The notes under the pieces: generated by a model | Told to the model about the DNA's origin: nothing | What the model saw: only the letters and a program-made list of their open reading frames with translations | The model's database searches: none | Program-made: the position numbers and the translations under genes | NCBI GenBank assembly: GCA_937927885.1 | Contig: CALEZJ010000020.1 | Span: 1-6,308, forward strand | Length of the DNA: 6,308 bases | Reading direction: 5' to 3' | Origin: an uncultured Paracoccaceae bacterium | GTDB taxonomy: Bacteria; Pseudomonadota; Alphaproteobacteria; Rhodobacterales; Rhodobacteraceae | Shown here: one piece after another, positions 1 to 5,737 of the stretch | Layout of the letters: each line of letters begins with the position of its first letter | How positions within the stretch are numbered: the stretch's first letter is position 1

Positions 1-174
1 AAGATCGTCGACGGTGCAACCCGCGCCTCCGAGGCAGCCATCGTGGCGATCCTCGCCCGTCTTGGCGTACTAGACCCCGCGCACCCGGTGGCACAAAAAC
101 GTCTGGGCGCGCCGCAAAAGAACTGGCGCGGCTTCGTGACCGGCGAGGCACGGCTGGCTGCCGGGTTCTGCTGA
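1..174 (+). CDS. Asparaginase, Rhizobium-type asparaginase_II family (3' end only)
   Basis: Only the last 57 codons are in the window, ending with TGA at 172-174. The visible protein starts KIVDGATRASEAAI, continues with an LGVLDPAHP segment and ends with QKNWRGFVTGEARLAAGFC. From memory, this pattern (a K-x-x-D-G motif followed by an alanine-rich helix, then a short tail with W/R-G-x-x-T-G-E) matches the C-terminus of the asparaginase_II family (PF06089). That family hydrolyses L-asparagine to aspartate and ammonia and is unrelated to the E. coli AnsA/AnsB fold. The catalytic N-terminal serines lie outside the window, so activity cannot be judged. There is no obvious U-tract terminator after the stop, only a short GGGCA/TGCCC hairpin at 175-187. 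The family call rests on a short piece, and another hydrolase with a similar tail cannot be fully excluded. Confidence 0.72.
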   Translation, partial: KIVDGATRASEAAIVAILARLGVLDPAHPVAQKRLGAPQKNWRGFVTGEARLAAGFC

Positions 175-194
175 GGGCAAGTTGCCCCAAAGGT

Positions 195-289
195 GAGTAT
201 TTGCAGCAAGATGAATGACAATGGCCGCGCGCCCGTCTTTGCTCTTCAAATATCCTCTGGGGGGTGCGGCCGAAGGCCGAGGGGAGCGG
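195..289. repeat. Imperfect inverted repeat plus small GC palindrome in the gap before the GMC gene
   Basis: The arm around TATTTGCAG (198-206) reappears inverted as CTTCAAATA (244-252). The similarity extends outward: 195-214 resembles the reverse complement of 234-255, both containing TATTTG-x-AG followed by CAAG/CAAAG-like sequence. Directly after comes a G-run (259-264) and a perfect 5-bp hairpin CGGCC-GAA-GGCCG (267-279), followed by GGGGAG (281-286). This architecture (AT-rich core, G-run, CGGCC-GAA-GGCCG palindrome) resembles short intergenic repeats that I recall from many Rhodobacteraceae genomes. It is not a gene. It could act as an RNA structure or as a selfish REP-like element. 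Only one copy is visible here, so repeat status is inference. Confidence 0.5.
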
Positions 290-329
290 AATGCCACCCT
301 TTGCAACGGACAGGACAGGCAATGGCGGG

Positions 330-335
330 AAGGAG
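330..335 (+). promoter_or_regulatory. Shine-Dalgarno deciding the GMC gene start
   Basis: AAGGAG lies six bases before the ATG at 342. This strong site favours 342 over the in-frame ATG at 291 and the alternative start at 264. A weaker GGGGAG (281-286) stands before the ATG at 291, but it belongs to the repeat-like region, and the FAD-binding strand of the family normally begins right at the N-terminus, as it does from 342. Confidence 0.8.
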
Positions 336-341
336 TTGGTG

Positions 342-1949
342 ATGGACTTCGACTATGTGATTGCCGGGGGCGGCTCGGCGGGATGCGTTCTGGCGGCGCG
401 GCTCAGCGAGGACCCCGGGGTCCGGGTCTGTCTGGTCGAGGCGGGCGGCAGCGGGCGCGACCTGATGATCCGCGCACCGGCCCTGGTTGCGGGGATGGTC
501 TCGGGGCGGCCGCGAATCAACAATTGGGCCTTTCGCACCGTTCCGCAGCCGGGGCTGGGGGGGCGGCGCGGGTTTCAGCCGCGCGGCAAGGCGCTGGGCG
601 GGTCCTCGGCGATCAACGCCATGCTCTATGTGCGCGGCCAGCCAGCGGACTATGACGGCTGGGCCGATCAGGGCGCCGAGGGCTGGGACTGGGGCGCGGT
701 CCTGCCCTATTTTCTCAAGGCCGAGAACAACCAGCGGGGCGCTTCGGGGCTGCACGCGACCGGCGGGCCCCTGAGTGTCGCCGACCAATCTGCCCCTGCC
801 GCGATCAGCCGCGCCTTTGTCGACGCCTGCGCCGAGGTTCAGATTCCCGGGAACCCCGATTTCAACGGCCCGCGCCAGGAGGGGGCGGGGCTTTACCAGG
901 TCACCCAGTTCCATGGCGGCGCGCACAAGGGCGAGCGTTGCTCGGCGGCGGCGGCCTATCTGCATCCGGTGATGGACCGGCCCAACCTGACCATCCTGAC
1001 CCGCGCGCTGGTGGAAAAGGTCGAGATCGACGAGGATCGCGCCACCGGTCTGGTCGTGCGCCAGCGCGGCAGGCGCCAACACCTGACCGCGCGCCGCGAG
1101 GTGATCGTTTCAGCCGGCGCCTTCGGCTCGCCGCAGATCCTGATGCTGTCGGGCATCGGTCCGGCCGAGGAACTCGCCGGTCAGGGCATCCCGGTACTGC
1201 GCGAATTGCCCGGGGTAGGGCAGAATCTGCAAGATCATCTGGATTACATCCTCAGCTACACCTCGCCGCGCAAGGACGTGATCGGGCTCAATCCCGGGGG
1301 GCTTGCCCGGCTGATTGGTGCCGGGCTGGAATGGCGGCGCAGCGGCACGGGGCTCTTTGCCTCGCCGATGGCCGAGGGCGGCGCCTTTGTGCGATCGAAC
1401 CCGGGGGTCGATCGGCCGGATCTGCAATTGCATTTCGTCATCGGGATCGTCGATGAGCACATGCGCAAGCTGCACTGGTCAAACGGGTTTTCCTGCCATG
1501 TCTGCGCGCTGCGCCCCCATTCGCGCGGCTCGGTGGGTCTCGATTCGCCGCGCCCCGGTGATCCTCCGGTGATCGACCCGGGCTTTCTGTCGGACCCGCG
1601 CGACCTGCCGCTGATGATGCGCGGCGCGCGGATCATGGAGGAAGTGATGGCCGCGCCGCCTCTGGCGCCCTGGATCGGGCGAAACCTCTACCCCCACGAC
1701 GGCAGCGACCGCGCTCTGGAGGCCGACATCCGCGCGCGGGCCGACACGATCTATCACCCGGTCGGCACCTGCCGGATGGGACGCGACGAGATGGCCGTGG
1801 TCGACCCGCAGTTGCGGGTGCAGGGTATCAGGGGGCTGCGCGTGGTCGATGCCAGCGTGATGCCGACGCTGGTCAGCGGCAACACCAACGCTTCCACCAT
1901 CATGATCGCCGAGCGCGCAGCAGATCTGATCAAGGCGGCGCAAGGCTGA
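342..1949 (+). CDS. GMC-family FAD-dependent alcohol/choline dehydrogenase-like oxidoreductase
   Basis: Complete 535-aa flavoprotein of the glucose-methanol-choline family, which oxidises a primary alcohol or polyol with FAD. The dinucleotide fold starts at the N-terminus (DFDYVIAGGGSAGC, G9-x-G11-x-x-G14; ribose-binding E33 in LVEAGG). GMC signature 1 is at about 81-99 (GKALGGSSAINAMLYVRG). Signature 2 is at about 257-274 (SAGAFGSPQILMLSGIGP), followed by GVGQNLQDHL (291-300). The predicted catalytic His is H472 in YHPVGTCRMG, and the partner Asn is N514 in SGNTNAST. There is no signal peptide, so it is probably cytoplasmic. The HPVGTCRMG form is typical of AlkJ- or polyethylene-glycol-dehydrogenase-like members. 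Classical BetA has, from memory, HPSCTCKMG, and no betB or betI is nearby, so I do not call it betA. The substrate is unknown. The MFS gene follows 73 bases later on the same strand. Family call very sure; substrate not assignable. Confidence 0.95.
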   Translation: MDFDYVIAGGGSAGCVLAARLSEDPGVRVCLVEAGGSGRDLMIRAPALVAGMVSGRPRINNWAFRTVPQPGLGGRRGFQPRGKALGGSSAINAMLYVRGQPADYDGWADQGAEGWDWGAVLPYFLKAENNQRGASGLHATGGPLSVADQSAPAAISRAFVDACAEVQIPGNPDFNGPRQEGAGLYQVTQFHGGAHKGERCSAAAAYLHPVMDRPNLTILTRALVEKVEIDEDRATGLVVRQRGRRQHLTARREVIVSAGAFGSPQILMLSGIGPAEELAGQGIPVLRELPGVGQNLQDHLDYILSYTSPRKDVIGLNPGGLARLIGAGLEWRRSGTGLFASPMAEGGAFVRSNPGVDRPDLQLHFVIGIVDEHMRKLHWSNGFSCHVCALRPHSRGSVGLDSPRPGDPPVIDPGFLSDPRDLPLMMRGARIMEEVMAAPPLAPWIGRNLYPHDGSDRALEADIRARADTIYHPVGTCRMGRDEMAVVDPQLRVQGIRGLRVVDASVMPTLVSGNTNASTIMIAERAADLIKAAQG

Positions 1950-1987
1950 GCGACTGCGGCATTTGGTTATCGTGTGAAGGTTCCCCC

Positions 1988-2016
1988 TTTCCAACGCCGC
2001 CCGGCGGCGCTAGGCC
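1988..2016 (+). promoter_or_regulatory. Candidate promoter for a leaderless MFS transcript
   Basis: TTTCCA (1988-1993) and TAGGCC (2011-2016) are separated by 17 bases. The predicted transcription start, about 7 bases after the -10 element, coincides with the ATG at 2023. No Shine-Dalgarno is present before this ATG, which fits leaderless initiation. The -10 element matches only the first two consensus bases, so support is modest. The spacer contains a 6-bp GC hairpin, CGCCGC/GCGGCG (1995-2009). A competing -10-like TATCGT is at 1968-1973 without a good -35. Confidence 0.35.
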
Positions 2017-2022
2017 AAGCAC

Positions 2023-3240
2023 ATGAGCACGATCCAAGCCCCCGATGACCGCCGCGCCCGGCGCAATGTGATGGTTCTGGTGGCAGCCCAGGCTATCCTG
2101 GGCGCCCAGATGCCGATGATCTTCACCATCGCGGGCCTTGCGGGCCAGTCGCTGGCGCCTGATCCGTGCTGGGCGACTCTGCCGATCTCGATGGCGGTGC
2201 TGGGTTCGATGCTGTCGGCGCAACCGATGTCGGCCATCATGCAACGATTTGGTCGCAGCGTCGGCTTTGCCCTTGGGGCGATGGCAGGCGCGACCGGGGC
2301 GGCGATCGGCGCCTGGGGCCTGATCCAGGGATCGTTTCCGGTCTTTGTCCTTGGTGCGCTGTTCACCGGGGTCTACATGTCGGGCCAGGGGTTCTATCGT
2401 TTTGCCGCGACCGACGCGGCTTCGGACGCCTACAAGCCGAAGGCAATCAGCTATGTGATGGCCGGGGGGCTCTTGTCGGCCATCGTCGGACCGCAACTGG
2501 TCAAGGTGACCGCCGAATCGATGGCGGTGCCGTTTCTGGGCACCTATCTGGCGGTCATCGCGCTGAATTTTGTCGGGGTCTGGCTGTTTGCGCTGCTCGA
2601 TGCGCCGCGCCCTGCCGCGCCAGTTCCGGGTGCAGTCGCGGCGGGCCGGTCGCGCGGTCAGCTTCTGCGAGAGCCGGTGATCGCGGTGGCGATCATCTGC
2701 GCGACTGTCAGCTATGCGCTGATGAACCTCGTGATGACCTCGACTCCGCTCGCGGTGGTCGGCTGCGGGTTCGAGACCGGCCACGCCGCCGACATCGTCT
2801 CGGCCCATGTTCTGGCGATGTACGCGCCCTCGTTCTTTACCGGCCACATCATCGCACGCTTCGGGGTGGAAAAGGTGGTGGCGCTGGGCCTGCTGATCCT
2901 CGCCGCGTCCGGGGCAGTGGCCATGAGCGGGGTCGAACTGGAGCAGTTCTACATCGCGCTCATCTTGTTGGGGATCGGGTGGAACTTTGGCTTCATCGGC
3001 GCGACCACGATGCTGGCCCGCGCGCATGGCCCGGCCGAACGGGGCCGCATCCAGGGCATCAACGATGCCATCGTGTTCGGCGGGGTCACCATGGCATCGC
3101 TCAGTTCAGGGCAACTGATGAACTGTTCCGGTTCTGACGTGCAGACGGGATGGCAATTGGTCAACCTGGCGATGCTGCCGTTCCTCGTTCTGGCGGGGGG
3201 CGCCCTGATCTGGCTGGCGTTCAGGCCGAAGACGGCCTGA
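2023..3240 (+). CDS. MFS transporter, 12 transmembrane helices
   Basis: Complete 405-aa membrane protein of the major facilitator superfamily (MFS), probably an inner-membrane proton-coupled transporter. I see twelve hydrophobic segments at roughly 16-38, 49-71, 79-98, 104-126, 141-161, 168-192, 217-240, 254-280, 283-302, 307-330, 344-366 and 377-399. The usual central cytoplasmic loop (193-216) is rich in Pro, Ala and Arg. A degenerate MFS motif A (MQRFGRSVGF, about 73-82) lies between helices 2 and 3 but lacks the usual Asp. A related loop (ARFGVEKVVALGL, about 278-290) recurs between helices 8 and 9, as expected from the duplicated fold. The N-terminus is short and basic (RRARR), consistent with a cytoplasmic location. 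The ATG at 2023 has no clear Shine-Dalgarno. The gene could be co-transcribed with the GMC oxidoreductase or run from its own promoter. Import or export and the substrate cannot be read from sequence. Confidence 0.93.
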   Translation: MSTIQAPDDRRARRNVMVLVAAQAILGAQMPMIFTIAGLAGQSLAPDPCWATLPISMAVLGSMLSAQPMSAIMQRFGRSVGFALGAMAGATGAAIGAWGLIQGSFPVFVLGALFTGVYMSGQGFYRFAATDAASDAYKPKAISYVMAGGLLSAIVGPQLVKVTAESMAVPFLGTYLAVIALNFVGVWLFALLDAPRPAAPVPGAVAAGRSRGQLLREPVIAVAIICATVSYALMNLVMTSTPLAVVGCGFETGHAADIVSAHVLAMYAPSFFTGHIIARFGVEKVVALGLLILAASGAVAMSGVELEQFYIALILLGIGWNFGFIGATTMLARAHGPAERGRIQGINDAIVFGGVTMASLSSGQLMNCSGSDVQTGWQLVNLAMLPFLVLAGGALIWLAFRPKTA

Positions 3241-3347
3241 CCCGTCCACCCTTTGCCGCCGCGATTGGCAGAGTGACCAAAATCTTGCCTTTTCCCAGAG
3301 GCTTGACGGTATACGAACGGATGCAGTTTGCGCTCGCAGGATTCCTG

Positions 3348-3376
3348 TTGACGCCTGCGGGCTTTGCCCATAGCGT
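3348..3376 (+). promoter_or_regulatory. Sigma-70-type promoter candidate upstream of the hairpin and ialB
   Basis: TTGACG (3348-3353) and TAGCGT (3371-3376) are 17 bases apart. The -35 matches five of six consensus positions, and the -10 keeps the three most important bases (T1, A2, T6). The predicted start is around 3382-3385. This is the best promoter match I find in the window. It can drive either a short RNA ending at the hairpin (about 3456) or a longer transcript into ialB. Confidence 0.55.
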
Positions 3377-3382
3377 CCAGAG

Positions 3383-3457
3383 TCATAAGTCGGCCAGTCC
3401 GACAGGGAGAAAAAAATGTCGAAAGGGGTCCAGCTTGCGGGCCCCTTTCGCATTTTC
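3383..3457 (+). ncRNA. Candidate small RNA or attenuated leader, about 75 nt
   Basis: The unit is defined by the promoter at 3348-3376 and the terminator-like hairpin at 3413-3456. The predicted RNA would hold a 5-bp stem-loop (3389-3403), a purine-rich single-stranded linker (AGGGAGAAAAAAATG, 3404-3418) and the terminal hairpin. The linker could serve as an antisense seed, as a ribosome binding site for the small frame at 3416, or simply as the A-tract of the terminator. I recognise no known RNA family. The ends are predicted from promoter spacing and hairpin position, not observed. Confidence 0.35.
3413..3456. terminator. Strong hairpin with A/T tracts, probable bidirectional Rho-independent terminator
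   Basis: CGAAAGGGGTCC (3420-3431) pairs with GGGCCCCTTTCG (3439-3450) over 12 bp, with one G-U pair and a 7-base loop. Past a single bulged T (3419), AAAATG (3413-3418) pairs with CATTTT (3451-3456), giving about 18 bp in total. On the plus strand the T-run is short (TTTT, 3453-3456). On the minus strand the A7 run (3410-3416) reads as T7. It would end the MFS transcript or a short RNA from the promoter at 3348. No minus-strand gene nearby needs it. Confidence 0.65.
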
Positions 3458-3514
3458 GTGCGCGTCGTCGGGTGCGTCGGATTTTTCCCTGACTCGCGCG
3501 ACACTTCGTGTTAG
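3416..3514 (+). CDS. Possible 32-aa leader peptide overlapping the hairpin (doubtful)
   Basis: ATG at 3416 is preceded by AGGGAG (3404-3409) at six bases, a good ribosome binding site. The frame runs 32 codons to TAG at 3512-3514, ending 32 bases before ialB. The peptide begins MSKGVQLAGPFRIFVRVV and has a hydrophobic middle. I recognise no family. About the first 13 codons lie inside the terminator hairpin, so translating ribosomes would unfold it. That would fit a translation-coupled attenuator of ialB, but the peptide has no run of a single amino acid typical of amino acid attenuators. The frame could equally be chance, because the A-tract of a terminator followed by TG creates an ATG. Confidence 0.22.
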   Translation: MSKGVQLAGPFRIFVRVVGCVGFFPDSRDTSC

Positions 3515-3535
3515 GTCCGGGGCGAGTTTGTTTAC

Positions 3536-3541
3536 AGGAGG
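3536..3541 (+). promoter_or_regulatory. Shine-Dalgarno of ialB
   Basis: A perfect AGGAGG lies five bases before the ATG at 3547. It rules in 3547 over the in-frame GTG at 3508, which would put 13 unrelated residues before the signal peptide. Confidence 0.85.
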
Positions 3542-3546
3542 TCGCC

Positions 3547-4137
3547 ATGACCCTTCGTTTCCCGCGTCTTGCCGGTGTCGCCCCCGTCGTCGGCCTCACC
3601 CTATGCCTTGGCGCGACCAGCCTTGCGGCACAGACCGAAACCCCCGCCCAGCAGGGGCCCTATGTGGCGCAGACGCACCGCGACTGGCAGGTCATCTGTA
3701 GCCCTCAGGGCGAGGGCCAACCCGAAGTCTGCGAAATGTACCAGCTTCTGGTCGATTCCAGTGCGTCCCCGATTGCCGAAATCAGCATCGCGGCGCTGCC
3801 GCTGGGTGCCGAATTTGCCGCTGGTGCCACGGTGACCACCCCTCTTGAAACCTTCCTGCCGACCGGACTCGGTTTTCGCATCGGGGAATCAGAAACCATG
3901 CGGATCGAACCTTTCCGGGTCTGCACCGTGGTGGGCTGCATGGTGCGCATGGGGTTGAGCCAAGATGAAGTCACCGCGATGAGGGCGGGCACCGCTGCGA
4001 CGTTGACCATCGCGCCCTTCATCGCTGTGGATCAACCGATCGACATCACGGTCTCGCTTGCGGGCTTTACCGCCGCCTACGAGGATATCCAGACACGCTT
4101 TGCACTGGCCGCCGCCGCCGCGCGCACCGGTCAATGA
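3547..4137 (+). CDS. Invasion-associated locus B (IalB) family periplasmic protein
   Basis: Complete 196-aa exported protein of the IalB family (PF06776). A Sec signal peptide is clear: basic start (TLRFPR), hydrophobic core at about 8-24, and a cleavage site near SLAA-QTE (after residue 27 or 28). The mature part begins with a disordered linker, followed by the family hallmark DWQVIC (46-51). Four cysteines in the mature protein (C51, C62, C126 and C131; the last pair as VCTVVGC) could form two disulfides, as expected in the periplasm. The C-terminus is an alanine-rich tail. The family is named after Bartonella IalB, linked to erythrocyte invasion, but occurs widely in free-living alphaproteobacteria, where its role is unclear. 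The gene stands alone: a 306-base gap before it and convergent minus-strand genes after it. It is probably transcribed from the promoter at 3348 or a weaker site (CTGACT at 3489, TAGGTC at 3512). Confidence 0.88.
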   Translation: MTLRFPRLAGVAPVVGLTLCLGATSLAAQTETPAQQGPYVAQTHRDWQVICSPQGEGQPEVCEMYQLLVDSSASPIAEISIAALPLGAEFAAGATVTTPLETFLPTGLGFRIGESETMRIEPFRVCTVVGCMVRMGLSQDEVTAMRAGTAATLTIAPFIAVDQPIDITVSLAGFTAAYEDIQTRFALAAAAARTGQ

Positions 4138-4149
4138 GACCTGCAAGCC

Positions 4150-4206
4150 GCGCCGTCACGGCGCACCCAATCCGGAACCACAAGGTGCGCCTGAACGGCG
4201 CATCTT
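4150..4206. terminator. Two hairpins between convergent genes, probable shared transcription end
   Basis: The 74-base gap between the stops of ialB (4137) and the ketoacyl synthase (4212) holds two GC-rich hairpins. GCGCCG-TCA-CGGCGC spans 4150-4164. A 10-bp stem, AAGGTGCGCC with GGCGCATCTT and a TGAAC loop, spans 4182-4206. The second has a G-U pair on the plus strand and a C-A mismatch on the minus strand, so it is slightly better for the ialB transcript. Neither is followed by a proper T-run in either direction, so this is a non-canonical terminator at best. Confidence 0.4.
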
Positions 4207-4211
4207 GGCTT

Positions 4212-5432
4212 TCAGGCCTTTCGCAGTGCAAGGCAGGCGTTCATCCCGCCAAAGCCGAAAGCGTTCGACAGCGCCACCTCGACCCCGGCCCGGCGCGCGA
4301 CATTCGGGACAACGTCCAGCCCGCATTCCGGATCCGGCGCGCGCCAGCCAGCGGTCGGGGCGATGACCCCCTCGCCCAGAGCCAGCAGGACCGCCCACAG
4401 CTCGACGGCACCCGCCGCACCCAGAAGGTGCCCATGCATCGACTTCGTCGCCGAGACCGGCGGCGGATTCGGACCGAACACCGCGCGAATCGCCAGTGAT
4501 TCCGACCGGTCATTGGCCGTGGTCCCGGTGCCATGGGCGTTGACATAGCCCACTGTGTCGGGCGGTAACCCAGCGTCCACCAGTGCCCCAGCCATGGCCC
4601 GACGCGCGCCCTCGGGGTCTGGCAGCACGATGTCGGCAGCGTCCGACGTCATGGCAAAGCCCACCACTTCGGCCAGGATCGGCGCGCCGCGACCGACCGC
4701 GCGATCCCTCTCCTCGAACACGAAGATCGCGGCGCCCTCGCCCTGCACCAATCCGTTGCGGCTGGCACAGAACGGGCGGCACCCATCGGGAGACAGGACC
4801 CGCAACCCCTCCCACGCCTTGATTCCGCCAAAGGACAGCGTCGCTTCGGCCCCGCCGGTCAGCATCACCGGCGCCGCCCCCGAGCGCACCATCTGGAACG
4901 CCAGCCCCATCGCGTGATTCGACGAGGCGCAAGCGGTAGAGACGGTGAACGAAGGGCCACGCAGACCGTGGTTCATCGCAAGATGCGCGGCGGCCGCATT
5001 CGGCATGAGTCGGGGAACGGTAAACGGATGCACACGGCTGCGACCTTCGGCATAGACAGCGCGATAGGCTTCGTCGGTGGTGGTACTGCCGCCGCCGCCG
5101 GTGCCCAGCACGACCCCCGCCTGAAACCCCTCGTCACTGCCCAGCACCAGAGCCGACTGCGTCACCGCCTGACGCGCCGCCACCACGGCGAATTGCACGG
5201 CGCGGTCATACAGCGCCTGCTCCTGACGGGTGAAATATGCGTCAGGCTGCCAGCCTCGCACCGGCGCGCCGATGCGGATCGACAGCCGGTCAAGATCGGG
5301 CAAATCCAGCGCGCCGATCGCCACCCGGCCTTCGGCCAGTGCCGCAAAAGTTCCCGGGACGTCCGACGCAAGCGGATTGACGCTGCCCGCCCCGGTGATG
5401 ACGACACGGCGAAGAGCGGGGTTGCCGGTCAA
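4212..5432 (-). CDS. Beta-ketoacyl-ACP synthase, FabF/NodE type, in a lipid A acyl module
   Basis: Complete 406-aa condensing enzyme, close to the usual FabF length. It joins malonyl-ACP to an acyl chain, giving a 3-oxoacyl-ACP in the cytoplasm. The thiolase fold carries the C-H-H triad: C168 in VSTACASS, H300 in VNAHGTGT and H335 in KSMHGHLLGAAG, with K330. The glycine-rich loop GTGGGG is at 110-115 and the C-terminal gating loop NAFGFGGMN at 390-398, where FabF normally has FGGTN. HGH instead of the common TGH before LLGAAG is another departure from housekeeping FabF and suggests a specialised synthase. The start is TTG at 5430-5432, the only usable start between the carrier protein's stop and the first strand (RRVVITGAG). 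The operon neighbours (an AcpXL-like carrier and LpxD) point to a special acyl chain for lipid A. A general FabF role is less likely because fabF normally sits beside fabG and acpP. Confidence 0.9.
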   Translation of the reverse strand: MTGNPALRRVVITGAGSVNPLASDVPGTFAALAEGRVAIGALDLPDLDRLSIRIGAPVRGWQPDAYFTRQEQALYDRAVQFAVVAARQAVTQSALVLGSDEGFQAGVVLGTGGGGSTTTDEAYRAVYAEGRSRVHPFTVPRLMPNAAAAHLAMNHGLRGPSFTVSTACASSNHAMGLAFQMVRSGAAPVMLTGGAEATLSFGGIKAWEGLRVLSPDGCRPFCASRNGLVQGEGAAIFVFEERDRAVGRGAPILAEVVGFAMTSDAADIVLPDPEGARRAMAGALVDAGLPPDTVGYVNAHGTGTTANDRSESLAIRAVFGPNPPPVSATKSMHGHLLGAAGAVELWAVLLALGEGVIAPTAGWRAPDPECGLDVVPNVARRAGVEVALSNAFGFGGMNACLALRKA

Positions 5433-5435
5433 GGC

Positions 5436-5723
5436 TCAGCCCTTTTGATTGCGCACCAGCGCCTCGATCGCCGCGCAAACCGCGCCGACACTGGAAAAAG
5501 CGCCCGCCCCCTCGTCAGGGCGGTTGGCGTTGAAAGGCACGCTGATGTCGAAACGTTCCTCGATGGCAAACAGCACCTCGGCCAGACCAAGGCTGTCGAT
5601 GCCCAGATCGGCCAGTCGGGTCTCGGGCGTCAGGCTGCCCGCATCGCACAGCGCCTGCGAGGCGAGGATCTCGACCACACGCGCTTCGATCTCATTGCGC
5701 ACGCCTGCCACCAGCCCGTCCAT
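5436..5723 (-). CDS. Acyl carrier protein, AcpXL-like
   Basis: Complete 95-aa acyl carrier protein. The 4'-phosphopantetheine attachment site is S44 in LADLGIDSLGLAEVLF, and the three helices flanking it are recognisable (about 5-22, 44-57 and 78-92). The segment after the DSL motif (FAIEERFDISVPF, 52-64) resembles rhizobial AcpXL (FAIDKEFGIKIPL, from memory) more than AcpP. AcpXL carries the very long acyl chain of lipid A. The length also fits AcpXL (about 92 aa) better than AcpP (about 78 aa). The ATG at 5721-5723 has a GGGAG ribosome binding site at 5729-5733 and follows the lpxD stop by 14 bases. The ketoacyl synthase follows 3 bases downstream. The protein most likely holds the acyl chain elongated by that synthase and hands it to the LpxD-like acyltransferase. 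I leave the symbol empty because identity with AcpXL is only suggested. Confidence 0.88.
   Translation of the reverse strand: MDGLVAGVRNEIEARVVEILASQALCDAGSLTPETRLADLGIDSLGLAEVLFAIEERFDISVPFNANRPDEGAGAFSSVGAVCAAIEALVRNQKG
5440..5446 (-). promoter_or_regulatory. Ribosome binding site supporting the TTG start of the ketoacyl synthase
   Basis: On the minus strand AAAAGGG lies 7 bases before the TTG and inside the last codons of the carrier protein gene, so translation of the two is probably coupled. In this frame the TGA of the upstream gene is only two codons before the TTG, so no earlier start is possible. Confidence 0.5.
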
Positions 5724-5737
5724 TGCGTCTCCCGCCG

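Larger units (their letters stand above)
3241..3546. other. 306-base intergenic region between the MFS gene and ialB
   Basis: This stretch has no convincing full-length gene. It is less GC-rich than its neighbours in places (for example 3279-3297). It holds several promoter-like boxes: TTGCCT (3285-3290) with TATACG (3310-3315) at a long 19-base spacing, a TTGACG at 3303-3308 without a good -10, and the better pair listed separately at 3348-3376. Then follow a small 5-bp hairpin GTCGG-CCAGT-CCGAC (3389-3403), the strong terminator-like hairpin (3413-3456), a 32-codon open frame, and the ialB ribosome binding site. The MFS transcript has no other terminator before 3413. Confidence 0.6.

Noticed and set aside
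175..188. GGGCA/TGCCC hairpin after the asparaginase stop as a terminator
   Set aside because: The stem is only 5 bp with a 3-base loop and is followed by AAAG, not by a T-run.
246..1082. Long minus-strand open frame of 278 codons opposite the GMC gene
   Set aside because: Its product is Arg/Pro/Ala/His-rich without any family motif and lies fully opposite a gene with complete GMC signatures. Long antisense frames are usual in GC-rich DNA.
342..1949. Calling the GMC protein choline dehydrogenase BetA
   Set aside because: The active-site motif is HPVGTCRMG rather than the BetA form I know, and there is no betB, betI or choline transporter in the window.
1995..2009. CGCCGC-CCG-GCGGCG hairpin as terminator of the GMC gene
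   Set aside because: Short stem with no T-tract. It lies directly upstream of the MFS start and more likely falls within the promoter spacer.
1930..3027. Minus-strand open frame of 365 codons opposite the MFS gene
   Set aside because: The protein is extremely rich in His, Arg, Asp and Gln with no hydrophobic core, the typical mirror of a membrane protein gene.
3303..3330. Promoter from TTGACG at 3303
   Set aside because: No acceptable -10 element is found 15-19 bases downstream. The TTGACG at 3348 has a much better partner.
3383..3457. tRNA or known riboswitch in the gap before ialB
   Set aside because: No cloverleaf, CCA end or recognisable FMN, SAM, TPP or cobalamin core. Only simple stems are present.
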